A stretch of 64,000 bases of DNA from Tetragonia tetragonoides (taxonomy: Eukaryota; Streptophyta; Magnoliopsida; Caryophyllales; Aizoaceae), in the NCBI GenBank assembly GCA_038025085.1, contig CM076147.1, positions 1,183,001 through 1,247,000 of the forward strand, in the 5' to 3' direction. How positions within the stretch are numbered: the stretch's first letter is position 1; each line of letters starts with the position of its first letter. The position numbers were made by a program, and so were the translations under genes. Under the pieces are notes generated by a model. That model saw nothing but the letters and a program-made list of their open reading frames with translations, did not search any database and was not told the DNA's origin. Of the stretch, positions 23,341-35,857 are shown piece by piece.

Positions 23341-23951
23341 TGTTGGATTTGCCCTATGAACTAATCATAATAAGAATTAATAATTGCATTATTGGTTGGA
23401 CTATGGAAACCGATCTTTACTTAATATGGGTAATCGTAATGTTTTGCTAGAAACAAATTACGGTTTGTGGGCCCGAAAAGAGTTTTGGACTTACTGCCAC
23501 ATTAAGTAAATTACCAGCAGGGTCGCACACTTAACATGCTCGTTTTATTAGAAGGGTCTAATTCGGATTAGGCCCATCACACACTTAACCTAATAAGCCC
23601 TCCTGCCTCCCTATATATATCGTGACTCCTGAACAGTTAGGGTCACACGTGATAATCAGTTTTCACGAAACCCTAATTATGTATCATTAAAGTAAGGAGA
23701 GAACAGAGGTTGTGAACGGGATCGCTGTACTAGCATACTGACGTGTGGATTCGAGCCTGTGTGTGGATACTAGTTGAGGCACGACATCTGACATGTTCAT
23801 CATTACCCAATCATTGTTCATCCAACCAGCGACCAAAGGAGTGAGGTAGGATTTCGATTTGATATTTAATTACAGTAATCACATGTTTTTCTGGGTTAAT
23901 CGAATTTCTATTATGCATGTATGATCATGTTAGTAGTTAGAAATTTCTTCA
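23341..23951 (+). repeat. Copia 3' LTR
   Basis: It starts TGTTGGATTTGCCC after the polypurine tract and ends TTCTTCA, followed by AATGA (23952-23956), which matches the 5' target site. It is about 611 bp long. A TATATAT at about 23615 could be the LTR promoter TATA. Confidence 0.8.
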
Positions 23952-23956
23952 AATGA

Positions 23957-24238
23957 GACATTTTTCGGAAGCATAGATCGCGTCAGCGGTGCCACAAAGT
24001 TTTATAATGTTAATAGTGGATCTCCGTCAAATATTTAAAATGAAATATAACTTTCTCTACACGTCTCTTAAGATAATTTATACCATTAGATTCTTATCAA
24101 AAAGTACTTCACAATGAGAAACATTTACAGTATGTTATAATAACCTATTAAATCTTATACAATGTTAATTTCCTTAAATAAATTTAAAATAAGATATTTA
24201 AGAATAAAAAAATTCAAAATAAATAACAGAGAGATTCT
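23957..24238. repeat. AT-rich dispersed repeat and LINE target site
   Basis: This is the flank of the Copia element. The segment GTCAAATATTTAAAAT..ATATAACTTTCTCTACACG..TACCATTAGATTC is related to segments at 33765-33960, 34315-34560 and 34700-34900, so it belongs to a dispersed family. It ends with TAACAGAGAGATTCT (24224-24238), the left copy of the LINE target duplication. Confidence 0.7.
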
Positions 24239-24277
24239 TTTTCTTTTTTTTTTTTTTTGAGGGAAAGACCAAGATGG

Positions 24278-27200
24278 TCATTCATTCTCCATTAATTTTT
24301 CCAAATCGGAACAAATTGCAACTTCCACATTGGCCAAGAGAGACGACTTCCAAAACCGACACCCTACCTCCCAATGTTGCACATATGCTAACTCATGGGC
24401 TACACCATTACCACTACGTTTAACAAAAGACCACGACACATGAACAAAACAACCTACTAGCTCCAAAACATCATCAATAATTAAACTAAAACAACTAGGA
24501 CCTCTGTATAGCTTAGACAAAGAAAAAAAACAGCTAAATTATCCATCTCAACTTGGATATTGTCAAATCCATGCGTATGGGCAAGCTGGAGAGCTAGGAA
24601 CACCGCCTTCGCCTCGGCAACCGCCACCTCCCAGAGCACAGTGAAATTCATGGTCGCTGCCAGCAATGGCATCCCACTCACGTCCCAGCATACAATACCC
24701 ACAGTTGTCCCGACATCACCAAAGCAACCTGCATCAACATTGAACTTCACAACACCCTCAACTGGTGGAGACCAAGCGTTCTTATGCAGCTGAACACCCA
24801 ACCCCTTTGGTCGAGCAATCTGATCACAATCAAGTTCACACAGTAGTTTGCAAACATAGTTTTTCACATCCAAAGGTGAACGAACAAGCCCCTCAAAGAT
24901 ACGTTTGTTTCGTGCTTTCCAAATAGCCCACGAATACATACAAAATGAACGAAAAACCTCGCCGTCATGGTCACTCTCCACCTGCTCTATCCAGTCACCG
25001 AACGTTCTAAAGGCCCGTTCGTCAGACACCTGCAGCTTAGTAGCATACCAGATAGCCTGTGCTAAAGGACAATCATGAAGAGCATGAATCCTCGTCCCCG
25101 CTACCCCCGACCACCAATTGCATTCCTCCCCAATGGCTTCAACTCGTCTATGAAGCCCCGCCCTTACAGGTAGAGCCTCCTTACTAGCTTGCCAAATAAA
25201 AGTTTTCACCCGTGGTAATACTCGACAACCCCAAATTTTATTCCACAATGACATATCACATGAGTACGATGAAGGATCTTGAGAATTTGCTGACATCACT
25301 CCATGATAAGCACTTCTAACGGAGAAACGACCCTTACGATCCCAACTCCAACACGGTGCATCGATAGGAAGACGAACACTCAGCGGGATGGCCAATATAC
25401 CCTCCACATCAACTGGGAAAAAAACATTCTGCAGCAAATTAGCCCTCCAACTCTTTGTGATAGGATCAATAAGATAATTAACAGACTCCCCTGCAAGCAT
25501 ATTATTACGAGGTGTAATCACCCTATGCGACCCATTACCTGCGAGCTATGGATCATCCCAAATATTAAAGTTTTGCCCATTGCCCACACGCCAAAACATC
25601 CCTTTCCTTCTGACCCACTTTGCCTCACAAATACCCCTCCAGGAGTAGCTAGGATTACTTCCCAATGATGATGACATGAAATCGCCATTTGGATAATAAC
25701 GAGCCTTGAGCATCTCACCAAGTAGACCACCCTCGCCATTTAGTAACCTCCACGCTTGTTTAGCAAGTAAAGCCCAGTTAAAAAATTTCATGTCCCGAAG
25801 ACCAAGCCCCCCTTCACGTTTGGGCTTACACAAATTATCCCACCATAGTCAGTGAATTTTTCGTTCATCTTTTTTTTGTCCCCAAAAAAATTGAGAGAAC
25901 ATAGAACGTACCTCATTGAAAAAGCTTACTGGTAGTTTGAACACACTCATCACATAGCTAGGTAGGGACTGCTTGGGCCACCGCCTTGATTAGCACTTCC
26001 CTACCTACTTTAGATAACAATAAGCCTTTCCACCCTTGAAGTTTATTCCATAGCTTCTCCTTCAGAGACCCACACAATGCCTTCTTCGATCTACCCATAG
26101 TAGTAGGAAGGCCAAGATACCGCTCATGGCACTCCACCTCCTCCACTTTGAGAGTAGTTGCAAGTGTACCTCGAACACCACTTCGAACGCCCTTGCTGAA
26201 TGTTACTTTTGACTTCTCGAAACTGACTTTATGGCCCGAAGCAGACTCATATAATTCCAAAATCCCACGAACAGTACTTGCTTCCGTTGTATTCGCCTTA
26301 AAGAAAAAAAAGGCTATCATCTGCAAAGAAGAGGTGGGTTAGACACGGTGCAGCACTGCATATACGGACACCCGTAAGAGAACCCCCTCCTCCGCTTTTC
26401 TAACTAAGCCAGAAAGAGCCTCTGCACACAGAATAAAAAGATACGGCAAAATAGGATCCCCTTGACGGAGAGCTCTCCCCAGCGAAAAATCCGCAAAGAG
26501 TTTCCCGTTAATCAACACTGAAAACGTCACTGAACGAACACAAGCCATCACTCGACAAATCCAACTAGTATCAAAGCCAAATTTCACTAAAACAGCCTCC
26601 AAATTATCCCACTCAATCCGATCATAGGCCTTAGCCATGTCCAGCTTCAAAGCATAGTGACCTTCACCTGTACAATAATTTTTCATAAAATGGAACGTTT
26701 CCAAGGCCATCAAAACATTGTCTGTAATCAGACGCCCCGGAGTGAAGGCGCTCTGATTCAAAGAAATAATATTAGACAAAAATACCTTTAATCTGTTTGC
26801 CAACACTTTCGACACCAACTTGTAAACCACGTTGCACAAATTGATAGGTCGGTAATCTGTAATCATCTCTGGATTCTTTTTTTTGAGTATCAATACAATA
26901 AACGTATGATTCAAACCCTCTGGTAACTCATTACAATTCAAAATGTCAAGGACCAGGCTCGAGACCGAATTCCCAACAATGTGCCAATAAGTCTGGAAAA
27001 ATAATGAGCACATCCCATCGGGCCCCAGAGCCTTAAGAGCATGCATCTGACTAAAAGCCACTCGAACGTCATCAATAGTGTACGCACATCTCAGCCCATC
27101 ATTCATTCTCTCCGTCACCCGAGGTATCACCCCATTAAGCACCTCATCTATCCGAGATACTCCAGAGGCAGCAAATAACGAGCTAAAATAATCGTTAGCC

Positions 27201-28376
27201 ACCCGATCAAACGCCTCATCTCTGCTGCACACAGCCCCCGAAGCTTCCTTCAAAGATTTTATTGTATTCTTTTGTTTCCGAGCTGTAGCTTTACGATGGA
27301 AAAAAGAGGATTTTTTTTATCCCCCGCAAATAGCCACAAAACTCGGGAACGTTGCCTCTAGTACAATTCCTCCTCCCGAACAAGATGTTCTATATCACGT
27401 GATAATTTCCTTCTCTCCTCAAGTATTTGTACACTCAAAGAACCCCTGTTTGATTTCTTCGAGCGTTTCCTCTTATTACGAAGCTCACGGAACAGTTTTC
27501 CGTACTCTCCGTCACTCCATGACGTAAGTTCTCCAGCACACATACTAATTTTCTTAATAGTCGTGGGCCCACCCTAGAACCAGGCCTCCTCAATAAGCTT
27601 CTCGCATCCCTCATTCTCAGTCGTCTAGAGTTGCTCAAAACGGAACAATTTTGGATTACGACGGCCTTCCTCACCGCCATGCAATACTAATTTAATAGGA
27701 GAGTGATCTGAAATTTCCCGCTCCAAGTGGACTAATTTGGCATGCGGAAAAACATCTAGCCACCCATTCACAGCCAAAGCCTGATCCAGCCGACTCTGCA
27801 CGTTGTCTGTACCACCACACCCATTATCATAGGTGAATTGATCACCCACATACCTGACATCCCGCAACCCACAGCGATCCACTGCATCTCTGAACAACTG
27901 CATTTGTCGATCGGACCTATCATTACGTCCACTCATCTCCTTAGCGAATAGAATCTCATTAAATCACCAAAACAGACCCATGGTTCTTGTCGTTCCTCCC
28001 CAAGGAGCTCCAACAAAGACCATGACAGATGACAATTATGAATTTTTGGCCATCCATAAAAGCCAGTGAGTCTCCATGTTGCCTCACCTAAACCTTGTTC
28101 GACCAAAATGTCAATATGATGCATAGATTGTGAAAGGAGGGAGACAGATAATTCTCTCTTCCATAATAACGCAAGTCCACCCAAACGACCCGCACTATCC
28201 ACAAACACACCATCATAATGACGAAGCTTCTCACGTATCGAAACCATCTCGCGCCCACTAAGTTTCGTTTCAGAAAGAAAAATAACGGACGGGGCCTCTA
28301 TCTGGATAAGGTCTCGGAGCAAAGCAACTGCCCGGGGATAGCCCAGCTCCCAACAGTTGAGACTTAAACAACTCAT
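24278..28376 (-). pseudogene. LINE ORF2: endonuclease, RT, zf-RVT, RNase H
   Basis: The APE-type endonuclease begins MSCLSLNCWELGYPRA (28376), followed by SVIFLSETKLS, GFYGWP and a damaged GDFN motif near 27960, then ISDHSPI (about 27700). The reverse transcriptase (27253-25958) has GPDGM, RPINLCNVVYKLVSK, KLDMAKAYDRIEW, LRQGDPILPYL and FADD near 26325 in a shifted frame. zf-RVT (about 25300-25000) has FSVRSAYHGV, WNKIWGCRVLPRVKTFIW and ALHDCPLA. RNase H (about 24780-24300) has KFNVDAG, EAKAVFLAL, VEMDN and RSGNGVAHELA, which supply the D-E-D-D set. At least five frame breaks are seen, including one in VFFLCLSYTE near 24520. The domain set matches plant L1 elements that carry a cellular-type RNase H. 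Confidence 0.85.
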
Positions 28377-29785
28377 TGGACCCAGCGGAGTCGGTCCTCA
28401 CCGACCTCTGCCGATATAATAGACTCAGTCTCATCAAAAATAGTCTCCTCAGTCCCATTCCTACCCAAACGAGACACCTTCGAGCCCCGGGGATTCGATA
28501 AAGATTCAACCATTACAGTATCACCCCCCACCCTATCACGCTCCCCCATACTTATCTCAGCTACACTGTCATTATCATCACAACGTAAACCTTTATCCCT
28601 CGCCATACGGAACCATTTCCTCGGCCCCTTCGCACTGCCTATACCAGCATCGGTACCATCACTAAGCATACTCTCCAAACTACCACCACCAGCAGCCGAC
28701 TCCCCGATTGACAAGCTATTCAAATCAAGCAAAGAAGGGGCACACCCCTCTATATTTGGGTTCACCTTTACACTCTCATTCACACCATTTCCCTCAGCTA
28801 AGGGAACAACAAGAGCAGGGTACTCCTGTGCCCCTTCCAGCTGAGGATTCGGCCCATTATTAGCACTCAATCTATACATCAGCACCCTCCTCATTCAGCA
28901 GCCCCTCTCCTACATTCCTCCCACTCACAGCAGCACGAGTACTACCCGATGTACCCTCACTCTTATCTGTAAAAATAATATTACGCTTGCAAGACCCTGT
29001 TGAGACCTTGCCCAGCCCCTCAAACAGCCGCTTCTCCTTATCTCGATCAGTTATAGACTGCATGCGTTCCATCTTGTTTGGCGTCGCACGAAGCCATGCC
29101 CCATATTGACACCCCGTCTCCTTAATTTCCTCCTCACTCATGGCATCACACTCCCTTTCTATATGCCCAATTCTCCCACATACATAGCATCTTCTGCAGA
29201 GTCTTCAAACTCCATGGTAATACCACAACGCAGAGGAAGAGTTATATCAATTTCCACATGAATGTTTATAGATATCGACCACCCAAAATCAGACGAAGGA
29301 TCAAAGTCAATAAACTTACCAATGTTGTTGCCAATAAACTCTGCCGTACTGCGATCCCTCCCTCCAAAACCCACATTGGACACCTTCACCCAAAACTTAG
29401 CCCTATCAAAATGAAGCTCATCTGGTTTCTCAGTCCCTTTAATCTCCTTCAGAGCCAGCAAGTGATTATCACATGTCCATGGTTCATGATCAATAACAAA
29501 CTTTTTGTCCCTTTCACTGAAGAACTGGAAGACAAAAGTTGTCACATCTAAATCCTTGAGCACCAAATCCGCACGAGGACAAAAAATCCTCTTAATTGTT
29601 TCCTTAACCGCACGCATGTTGAACGGCTTCGGGGTCAACAACCGTCCAACCAAACTCCAAGAGATGCGCTTATCCCCTCCAGCAAGGTGCTTGCCTTTGA
29701 CAACAAACACAATCTCCTCCTCCGATGTCAATTTTATCTTCTCACATTCCTTCACTACATGTTCTGTCATGGTGAGAAAAGCCAA
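28373..29785 (-). pseudogene. LINE ORF1 (DUF4283 plus CCHC zinc knuckle)
   Basis: From the ATG at 29785 the first 208 residues form a DUF4283-type RNA-binding domain (KRISWSLVGRLLTPKPFN, FCPRADLVLKDLD, VFQFFSERDKKFVIDHEPW, FDRAKFWVKVSNV). The frame ends at 29159. In a neighbouring frame the same bases read CYVCGRIGHIEREC, a complete CCHC knuckle, followed by GAWLRATPNKMER. A small indel between DUF4283 and the knuckle therefore broke the ORF. The C-terminal Pro/Ser/Asp-rich part follows to about 28373 with further frame changes. The role in the family is binding the LINE transcript. Confidence 0.75.
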
Positions 29786-30135
29786 AACCTAGAGCACAAG
29801 TCCCAGAGATGAACTCCTAGGATATCCAAAGAACCGCGCTAATGCAGAGGCAATTAGCAAAATCGAATAACACTCACAACAAGCAATCAAAATCTGACAC
29901 ACGCATGAAATCTCACCTTCTCACATCAAACCCTAGGTCGCAAAGTAGGTCGCCTAGGTCGAGAGAGTTTTCGTTGAATAGAGCCTAAAACTTAGATATA
30001 GGCTTTAACCGTTAACAGAGAGATTCTAAACGGATGAACTCTATTAAATTTTGGCTCCTATGCATGAAAAATGGAGCTATTTACATAGCAAAGTATTTTG
30101 TTACTAATCTATCAAACTATCAACAAAATCCCTAA

Positions 30136-30553
30136 GAAGGCGTTTGGAAAGTGGGAATGGGCTTGTGAGACTATGAGGATGTGGATGGGATTTGTGTTGA
30201 GGGGATAGGGAATTGTTATAGTTAATCTCATTACCCTGTTTGTTATGTTGGTATTAGATTAGGGAATAAATTGGGGATTGTAAAGTTAGTTTACCAAAAT
30301 GCCATTAAATAAAAGAGGAGACAAAATCTGCAGTCTTTTTTAATGGGCATGATAGTAATTTGACTATTAAAATCCTTATCCCTCGTCCAATTACCAGCCC
30401 CCCTATGAGATTAAAAACGAGGGATAAGAAGCCTTTTTATCCCCATCCCTACCCATTCTCTATTCCCCATCCCTTACACCAAACATGAGATTTTACAATC
30501 CTAATTTTCTAATCTCTATCCCCACCTCCTATTCCCACTAAACAAATGCCCCG
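30136..30553. mobile_element. MITE with TAA target duplication
   Basis: The ends GAAGGCGTTTGGAAAGTGGG and inverted CCCACTAAACAAATGCCCCG match imperfectly. TAA flanks both sides (30133-30135 and 30554-30556). The length is 418 bp with no ORF. Harbinger-like by target size. Confidence 0.6.
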
Positions 30554-30622
30554 TAAATATTAGGTGGAACTAAGGATAGGAATTCCGAAAAGAAAATTCA
30601 AATAAAAAAAAGACGACACTAA

Positions 30623-30834
30623 GGCCCTGTTTTTTTGGTCGATTCCATGCTACATTCCGTTCCGTTCGGTTCCGTTTCAATCCTTTCCGTTCCGTTCCGT
30701 TCCGCATTCTGTACTTCATTTTGTCTCACATTTTTTTGAATTATCCGCGTCGCGCCGTTCTATTCCGTTCCATTCCAATCCGTTCCGTTCCGTTCCTCAC
30801 CGTCCCGCACCATTCCGTTGAAAAGAATAGGACC
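30623..30834. mobile_element. TTCCGTTCCG-rich MITE, copy 1
   Basis: A 212-bp element with ends GGCCCTGTTTTTTTGG and inverted AAAAGAATAGGACC. TAA flanks both sides (30620-30622 and 30835-30837). The interior is a degenerate TTCCGTTCCG array. The element at 47657-47843 is the same family in the opposite orientation. Confidence 0.75.
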
Positions 30835-30837
30835 TAA

Positions 30838-32541
30838 GTAAAGTAACTGCATGGTTGGTTTATTTCCATCCGATGATAAACTAATCCCCTAACTTTTAGG
30901 TTTTTTTGTTTTCCTTTTCTTTTTTCTCATAACTTCCACCTATAACTACAATAAGCATAGAACTGGAGTGAGGGGCAGATATGATAAGGAGTTTAGTTGA
31001 GTATTTTCAGGAAACATTTTACCTTTGGCTATTGTTTGATCAAATTAGAAATAAAGTGATACGATGTACATGTGTTCGCTAATACAGTATTAAGGCGCAG
31101 AGGTGTAGTGTGTGTAACTGATCAGTGTGACTAGCAAAAAAAAAAAAAAAAAAAAAAAACTGATCAGTGTAGTTTGGGTGGAGAAAATAAAGGAGGTGGG
31201 TGGGGAGGTGTAGACGTGTAGTGTTTTTGTGTTAGTAACAAATTGGCCATGTTTGAAAACCTTTCTAAAAACTGTTTTTCTATTTTTTTAAGTAGAATCT
31301 GTTTTTTTTTTTTTTTTTTTTTTTTGTGGAAATTGATGTTTGGATGAAAAAGAAAAAAAAAAACTGAGTTTTCAAAGAAACGAAAACAAAAAATAAGAAG
31401 TGAAACTTTTTCACTTTTAGAAACAGAATAATGACTTCTAACTACGGTAGCTCTCTCTCTTTTTTTTACCTAGCTGCGTAACTAATGGTAGGAAAATGAC
31501 AAGTGTCCAATATTTAGCCAATATATTTTTCAATGCAAGAGAAGATGACACATAGCGGTTTTTTTTAATTTATTATTTTTCAAATATTTAGCTATTCTTT
31601 TTTTTTAAAAAAAAATTTTCAATGAAATTTCACATTACTTTTCTTAGCTTGCAATGTGGATTATTTTAGGCGCAAATTTTTCTAACTTGTCATGTGGATT
31701 ATATTTTAGGTGAAAGTTCCCCTAGCTTGCCACATGCGATTAAACGTGGTTATTAGTTTTTTTTTTTGTTGTACTAAAACATGGGTAATAGTAGTTGCTT
31801 ATGAGTTGTATTGTGATAATGAAAAAATCTTCTATTATCTTAAGATAATTTAAACTTTAGAAAAAATTCTTATCATTCACAATGACAAACGTTAGTTTTT
31901 GTTTTTGTTTTTGTTTTTTTTTTAAATTAGTGAATCATGAGAAATTGACATGTGGCTAAATTCATGAGTAGTTGACACATGCCTAAATTGCATTTTCGTT
32001 AGTAGATTCTTTAGTATTAGTATATAAAGAGATAGATGATAGTTGGATTGAACATGGCCTTATGTAACAAATTTTTTTTATGTAGACCCGCGTCCAGCCA
32101 TTTTGGCTGGACTACAGTGGCACCTTCGTAATTTTTGGGAACCGCATGGGTATTTACGTCACGTTGCTACTTTTCTATTCCTTTGTTTTTTCTCCTCACA
32201 TTTCACGGTTCAAACTTAAGTGACCCTTAATTTTTAGGGCTCATCAACACCCAATTTGAGTATATTTCGTTTTGTTTGGTTCTTTCGAAATTAGTTCGGG
32301 AATTTGTTGTCTGCAATGGAGCCTGGAGGCTGGAGGGGAAGACGGCGTACGGGGGTAGGGTTGACAGTGGTGGCTGGTTCGTTCATTTGTGTGTGAAGGG
32401 GAGAGAGAGTTGGGTTAGATTGGGGAAGGGGAGGAGAGAGAGTGGAGTGTGCTGTTGGTGTTGTATTGTGTGGTGATGTGAATTGGAAGCAGGCGTAGCT
32501 AGATGATGATGATGATGATGATGATTTATTTATTATTATCA
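30838..32541. other. Intergenic with homopolymers; no gene seen
   Basis: This stretch contains long poly-A/poly-T runs (31136-31159, 31301-31325), a small poly(A) insertion described among the findings, and a (GAT)n microsatellite near 32502-32525. The frame at 32276-32476 has no recognised domain. Confidence 0.5.
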
Positions 32542-33670
32542 AAAGTTCATAAGCTATAAGCTCAATGTTCATTTAGAGGTTCAACCAAAATAGTTTGATA
32601 GTTTATAAATTATAAGTGTAAGGTTCATTTAAAATACTTTAATAGTTCATGTGTTATAAATGTAAGGTTCATTCTCTCCCAAAAACAAAATAAAAATGTA
32701 AGGTTCATTCAAAATAACCTAATTGTTAATAATGTATAAATGTAGTATTTATTTAAAATAGCCTAATTGTTCATAAGACATAGATGTAGTGTTCATTTAA
32801 AATAGCCTAATTCTTCATAGTGTACAAAAGTAATGTTCATTTTTTTTTTGGGAGAAATGTAATGTTCATTTAAAATAGTCTAATTGTTCATAAGGTATAA
32901 ATGTCATGTTCATTTACAATAGTCTAATTGTTCATAGTGTACAAATATAGTGTTCATTTAAAATAGTCTAATAGTTCATAGTGTACAAACATAGTGTTCA
33001 TTTAAAATAGCCTAATTATTCATAAGGTATAAACATAGTGTTCATTTAAACTAGCCTAATTAGAACTTCAGCTTTATAAGTCTTCCTTATCTCGTAGACG
33101 CTAGTGACTTTTGTTTTTCTTTTTCCTTTTGTTTTCCTTTGTTGACGCATGAGTAGTTTTGTTTCTTTTTGAGCAATATAAAAAGTTCATAAAAACAATT
33201 TAAAAGTTCATGATTAATCAACCACTAGTTTATTTAAAATAGTCTAATACTCGTAGACTCGTAGTTAATAAGAAACATAATGTTCATTTAAAATACGTTA
33301 ATAGTTCATACGTGGTAAACGTAATGTTCATCTAAAATAGACTAATAGTTCATACGTTGCAAACGCAGTGTTCATTTAAAATAGTTTAATAGTTCATATG
33401 TAGTAAATGCAATATTCATTTAAAATAATCTAATAGTTCATACGTCGTAAACGCAATGTTCATTTAAAATAGTCTAATAGTTCATACGTCGTAAACGCAA
33501 TATTTTAAAATAGCCTAATAGTTCATACGTTGTAAACGCGATGTTCATTTAAAATAGCCTTATAGTTCATATGTCGTAAACGCAATGTTCATTTAAAATA
33601 GTCTAATAATTCATACGTCGTAAACGCAATGTTCATATAAAATAGTCAAATAGTTCATACGTCGTAAACG
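32542..33670. repeat. Minisatellite with 44-bp unit
   Basis: A tandem array of a 44-bp unit with the core TGTTCATTTAAAATAG and an arm TAATAGTTCATACGTCGTAA. The left units are diverged and the right units (33240-33670) are nearly uniform. A non-repeat stretch interrupts the array at about 33062-33200. There are around 20 units. No ORF. Confidence 0.85.
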
Positions 33671-35538
33671 CTTAAGAGCGCGCCACCTAAGCGGACAAAA
33701 ATTAACTGGTGTAAAACGTGTATGACTCTTAGATACCCTGTTGTTTAGGATTCTTGAGTTGTAATAGACCTCTAGAGTTTTATAAGAGTTATACTAGAAC
33801 TCTGTCAAATATTTGAAATCAAATATAACTTTTTCTACACATCTCAAAAAATAATAACTTTTATACCATCAAATTCGCATCGAAAAATATTTTAGAACAA
33901 GATGCATATACACTATGTATAAGAAAAATGTAAAATCGAAGGTATATGTTGGTACCCGTAAATAAGTAAAAATAATAATGATATATTTACAATAAAATTA
34001 AGGCTGAAAATAAAAAATGAGCAAATATATAGCCACCTAAGCGATATTTTTAAGATCATGCCACATAGAGAATATTAAACAATAAAATTAAAGTAACACA
34101 AACTCATAACACATACTTTGAACAAAAAAAAAAATAGAAATAGAAATAAGAAAAGAAAAAAGAAGATTTTTCACACTTTATTAACTTAGTAATTATTATA
34201 CTCATTGTCAAATAAAATTATTTTTAACATATCAATCAATATATAATATAAAGAAGTTTCATTGTAATAAAGTTTCGAATAATGAAAAAGAGAGATTAAA
34301 TTGTGCTAAATAGTTAGAGTTTTATTGGTGTATAACTACTTTATCTTTGTCTAATATTCAAACTCGGATATAATTATCCTACACATCTTTAAAAAAAATA
34401 ATATTTACACCATCATATTCGTATTGAAAAGTACTTCGAAATGAGATACATTTATAATATGTTTACAATAAACTTGTAAGATTGTGTTACAATATTAATT
34501 TCAGTAAATAAATTATAAAATATGATATTTACTAATAAAAGAAAAACGAAAACAACAAAACATATAAATTTGAACGCGTGCATCCCACGGGCATCGCGCC
34601 ACATAGGAATGTCATCTAAGCAAGCAATTAAACAAAAAATAAATAAAGGTTAGGAAATGAAATATAGAGCTTGAGTTGTGGTAGACCTCTAGAGTTTATA
34701 GGAGCTATATTAGATTGCTGTCAAATATTTATAAAATCAAATATAACTTTTTCTACATGTCTAAAAAAATAATCTTTGAAATCATCAGATTCGCATCGGA
34801 AAGTACCTTAAAACATTCATTTACAATTTGTATAAGAAACATGTAAGATTGGCTTGAAAATAAATTTGAGCAAATATATTTTAGGTTTGTGCATAGCACA
34901 AGTTTGATTACTAAGTTGCATCTCCTACGCAATTAGTCACAAAAAAAAAAAAAATTAAAAGCAAGCCACATAAGTCAGAAATATATGTTAGAATATTGAA
35001 AGAAGAATAAAAAGTGGAGAATGCGATATATGCCTCTTCTCAGGTATACATTTCATCTTTTATTGATTCAAGGCTCCTGCGATGTGATATATAGTGTTTC
35101 AACATCAATCTAACAACGATTTTAAAGTAACCATTTTCGGAGGTGCAATTTGGTTAGAACCCTAATTGTATTTTACGAGGATTATGATAACTAATATCGT
35201 TTTTTATTAAACGCCTTACATAATCCATTCTCCATTTTTTTTAACATTTTCTTACCCTTTATTCTCCTTACATCTCTTTGCTTTCAAGTTTTCTTATTTA
35301 TTCCAGCAAATCTTGATGATCCGAGGGGCGTGAAAAATAAAAGAGAGATCAACCTAAATCACTAAAGATAGTATGAAACTAGCATCACTATATATCATGC
35401 ATGATTATAATCAATTTGAAATTATTTATGATTTCTTTTTTCAAATAGACATGTTAGTGTGCATATTTCACCAAATAAATTTAATATACAGACATTTCAC
35501 TCAACCAACCTGTGCAACGCACGGGCTTTAAAACTAGT
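33671..35538. repeat. AT-rich dispersed repeats ending in a Helitron-like terminus
   Basis: Three diverged copies of one segment lie at about 33765-33960, 34315-34560 and 34700-34900. They share TCAAATATAACTTTTTCTAC, a CACATCT/CATGTCT box and ATTCGCATCG. The block ends with an inverted repeat CCTGTGC-AAC-GCACGGG (35509-35525), then CTTTAAAA and CTAGT (35534-35538) followed by A. A 3' hairpin plus CTRRT at an A/T site is the mark of a Helitron 3' end. No RepHel gene is present, and the 5' TC end was not located. Confidence 0.45.
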
Positions 35539-35539
35539 A

Positions 35540-35857
35540 TACTAAAAAGGAGAATTAAGTGGGCATAAAGAAAGGGAGAAACATAAACAAAGGGGAAAGG
35601 GCTCAGGGTCGTGGAACATTGCATTCTTAATGGTACATATAGATAAGTTTGTTCCCCCTATTGGATATATTACCTATTAAGTAGTTTGTTACTATTCTAA
35701 CTCTATTTCAGTTGTTCAAATGATAACTAATTCTAGTGACACTTATATTATTGATTTATCATATTATCATTCCCACAAAATTATTGGAAAAAAATCATTT
35801 GCCTATGTGGTATGCCTCAATTCTCTCGAAAAGTGCCAGCTTCAAATATATACATTG
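35540..35857. other. Spacer before the duplicated promoter
   Basis: No gene supported. The 78-residue frame at 35720-35956 crosses the duplicated promoter and is unlikely to be real. Confidence 0.4.

Larger units (their letters stand above)
16484..23951 (+). mobile_element. Ty1/Copia LTR retrotransposon with rearranged 5' end
   Basis: The element has 5' and 3' LTRs (16484-17091 and 23341-23951) and a polypurine tract (23327-23340). A gag-pol polyprotein runs in one frame, in the order gag, zinc knuckle, protease, integrase, reverse transcriptase, RNase H. Integrase before RT is the Copia order. AATGA flanks it on the left (16479-16483) and right (23952-23956). No PBS follows the 5' LTR. Instead 17092-17622 is a copy of the sequence that follows the 3' LTR. 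Nonsense codons and a mutated RT active site make it inactive. Confidence 0.9.
24239..30012 (-). mobile_element. Near full-length L1-like LINE with RNase H
   Basis: A 5.8-kb minus-strand non-LTR element. Poly-T at about 24238-24258 is its poly(A) tail. The 15-bp target duplication TAACAGAGAGATTCT occurs at 24224-24238 and 30013-30027. From its 5' end it encodes a DUF4283-type ORF1 with zinc knuckle, then endonuclease, reverse transcriptase, zf-RVT and RNase H. Several frameshifts and stops disable it. The intact ends make it the best-defined LINE in the window. Confidence 0.93.

Noticed and set aside
32542..33670. Regular repeats that might suggest a CRISPR-like array
   Set aside because: Units are contiguous 44-bp tandem repeats with no unique spacers, in a plant genome.
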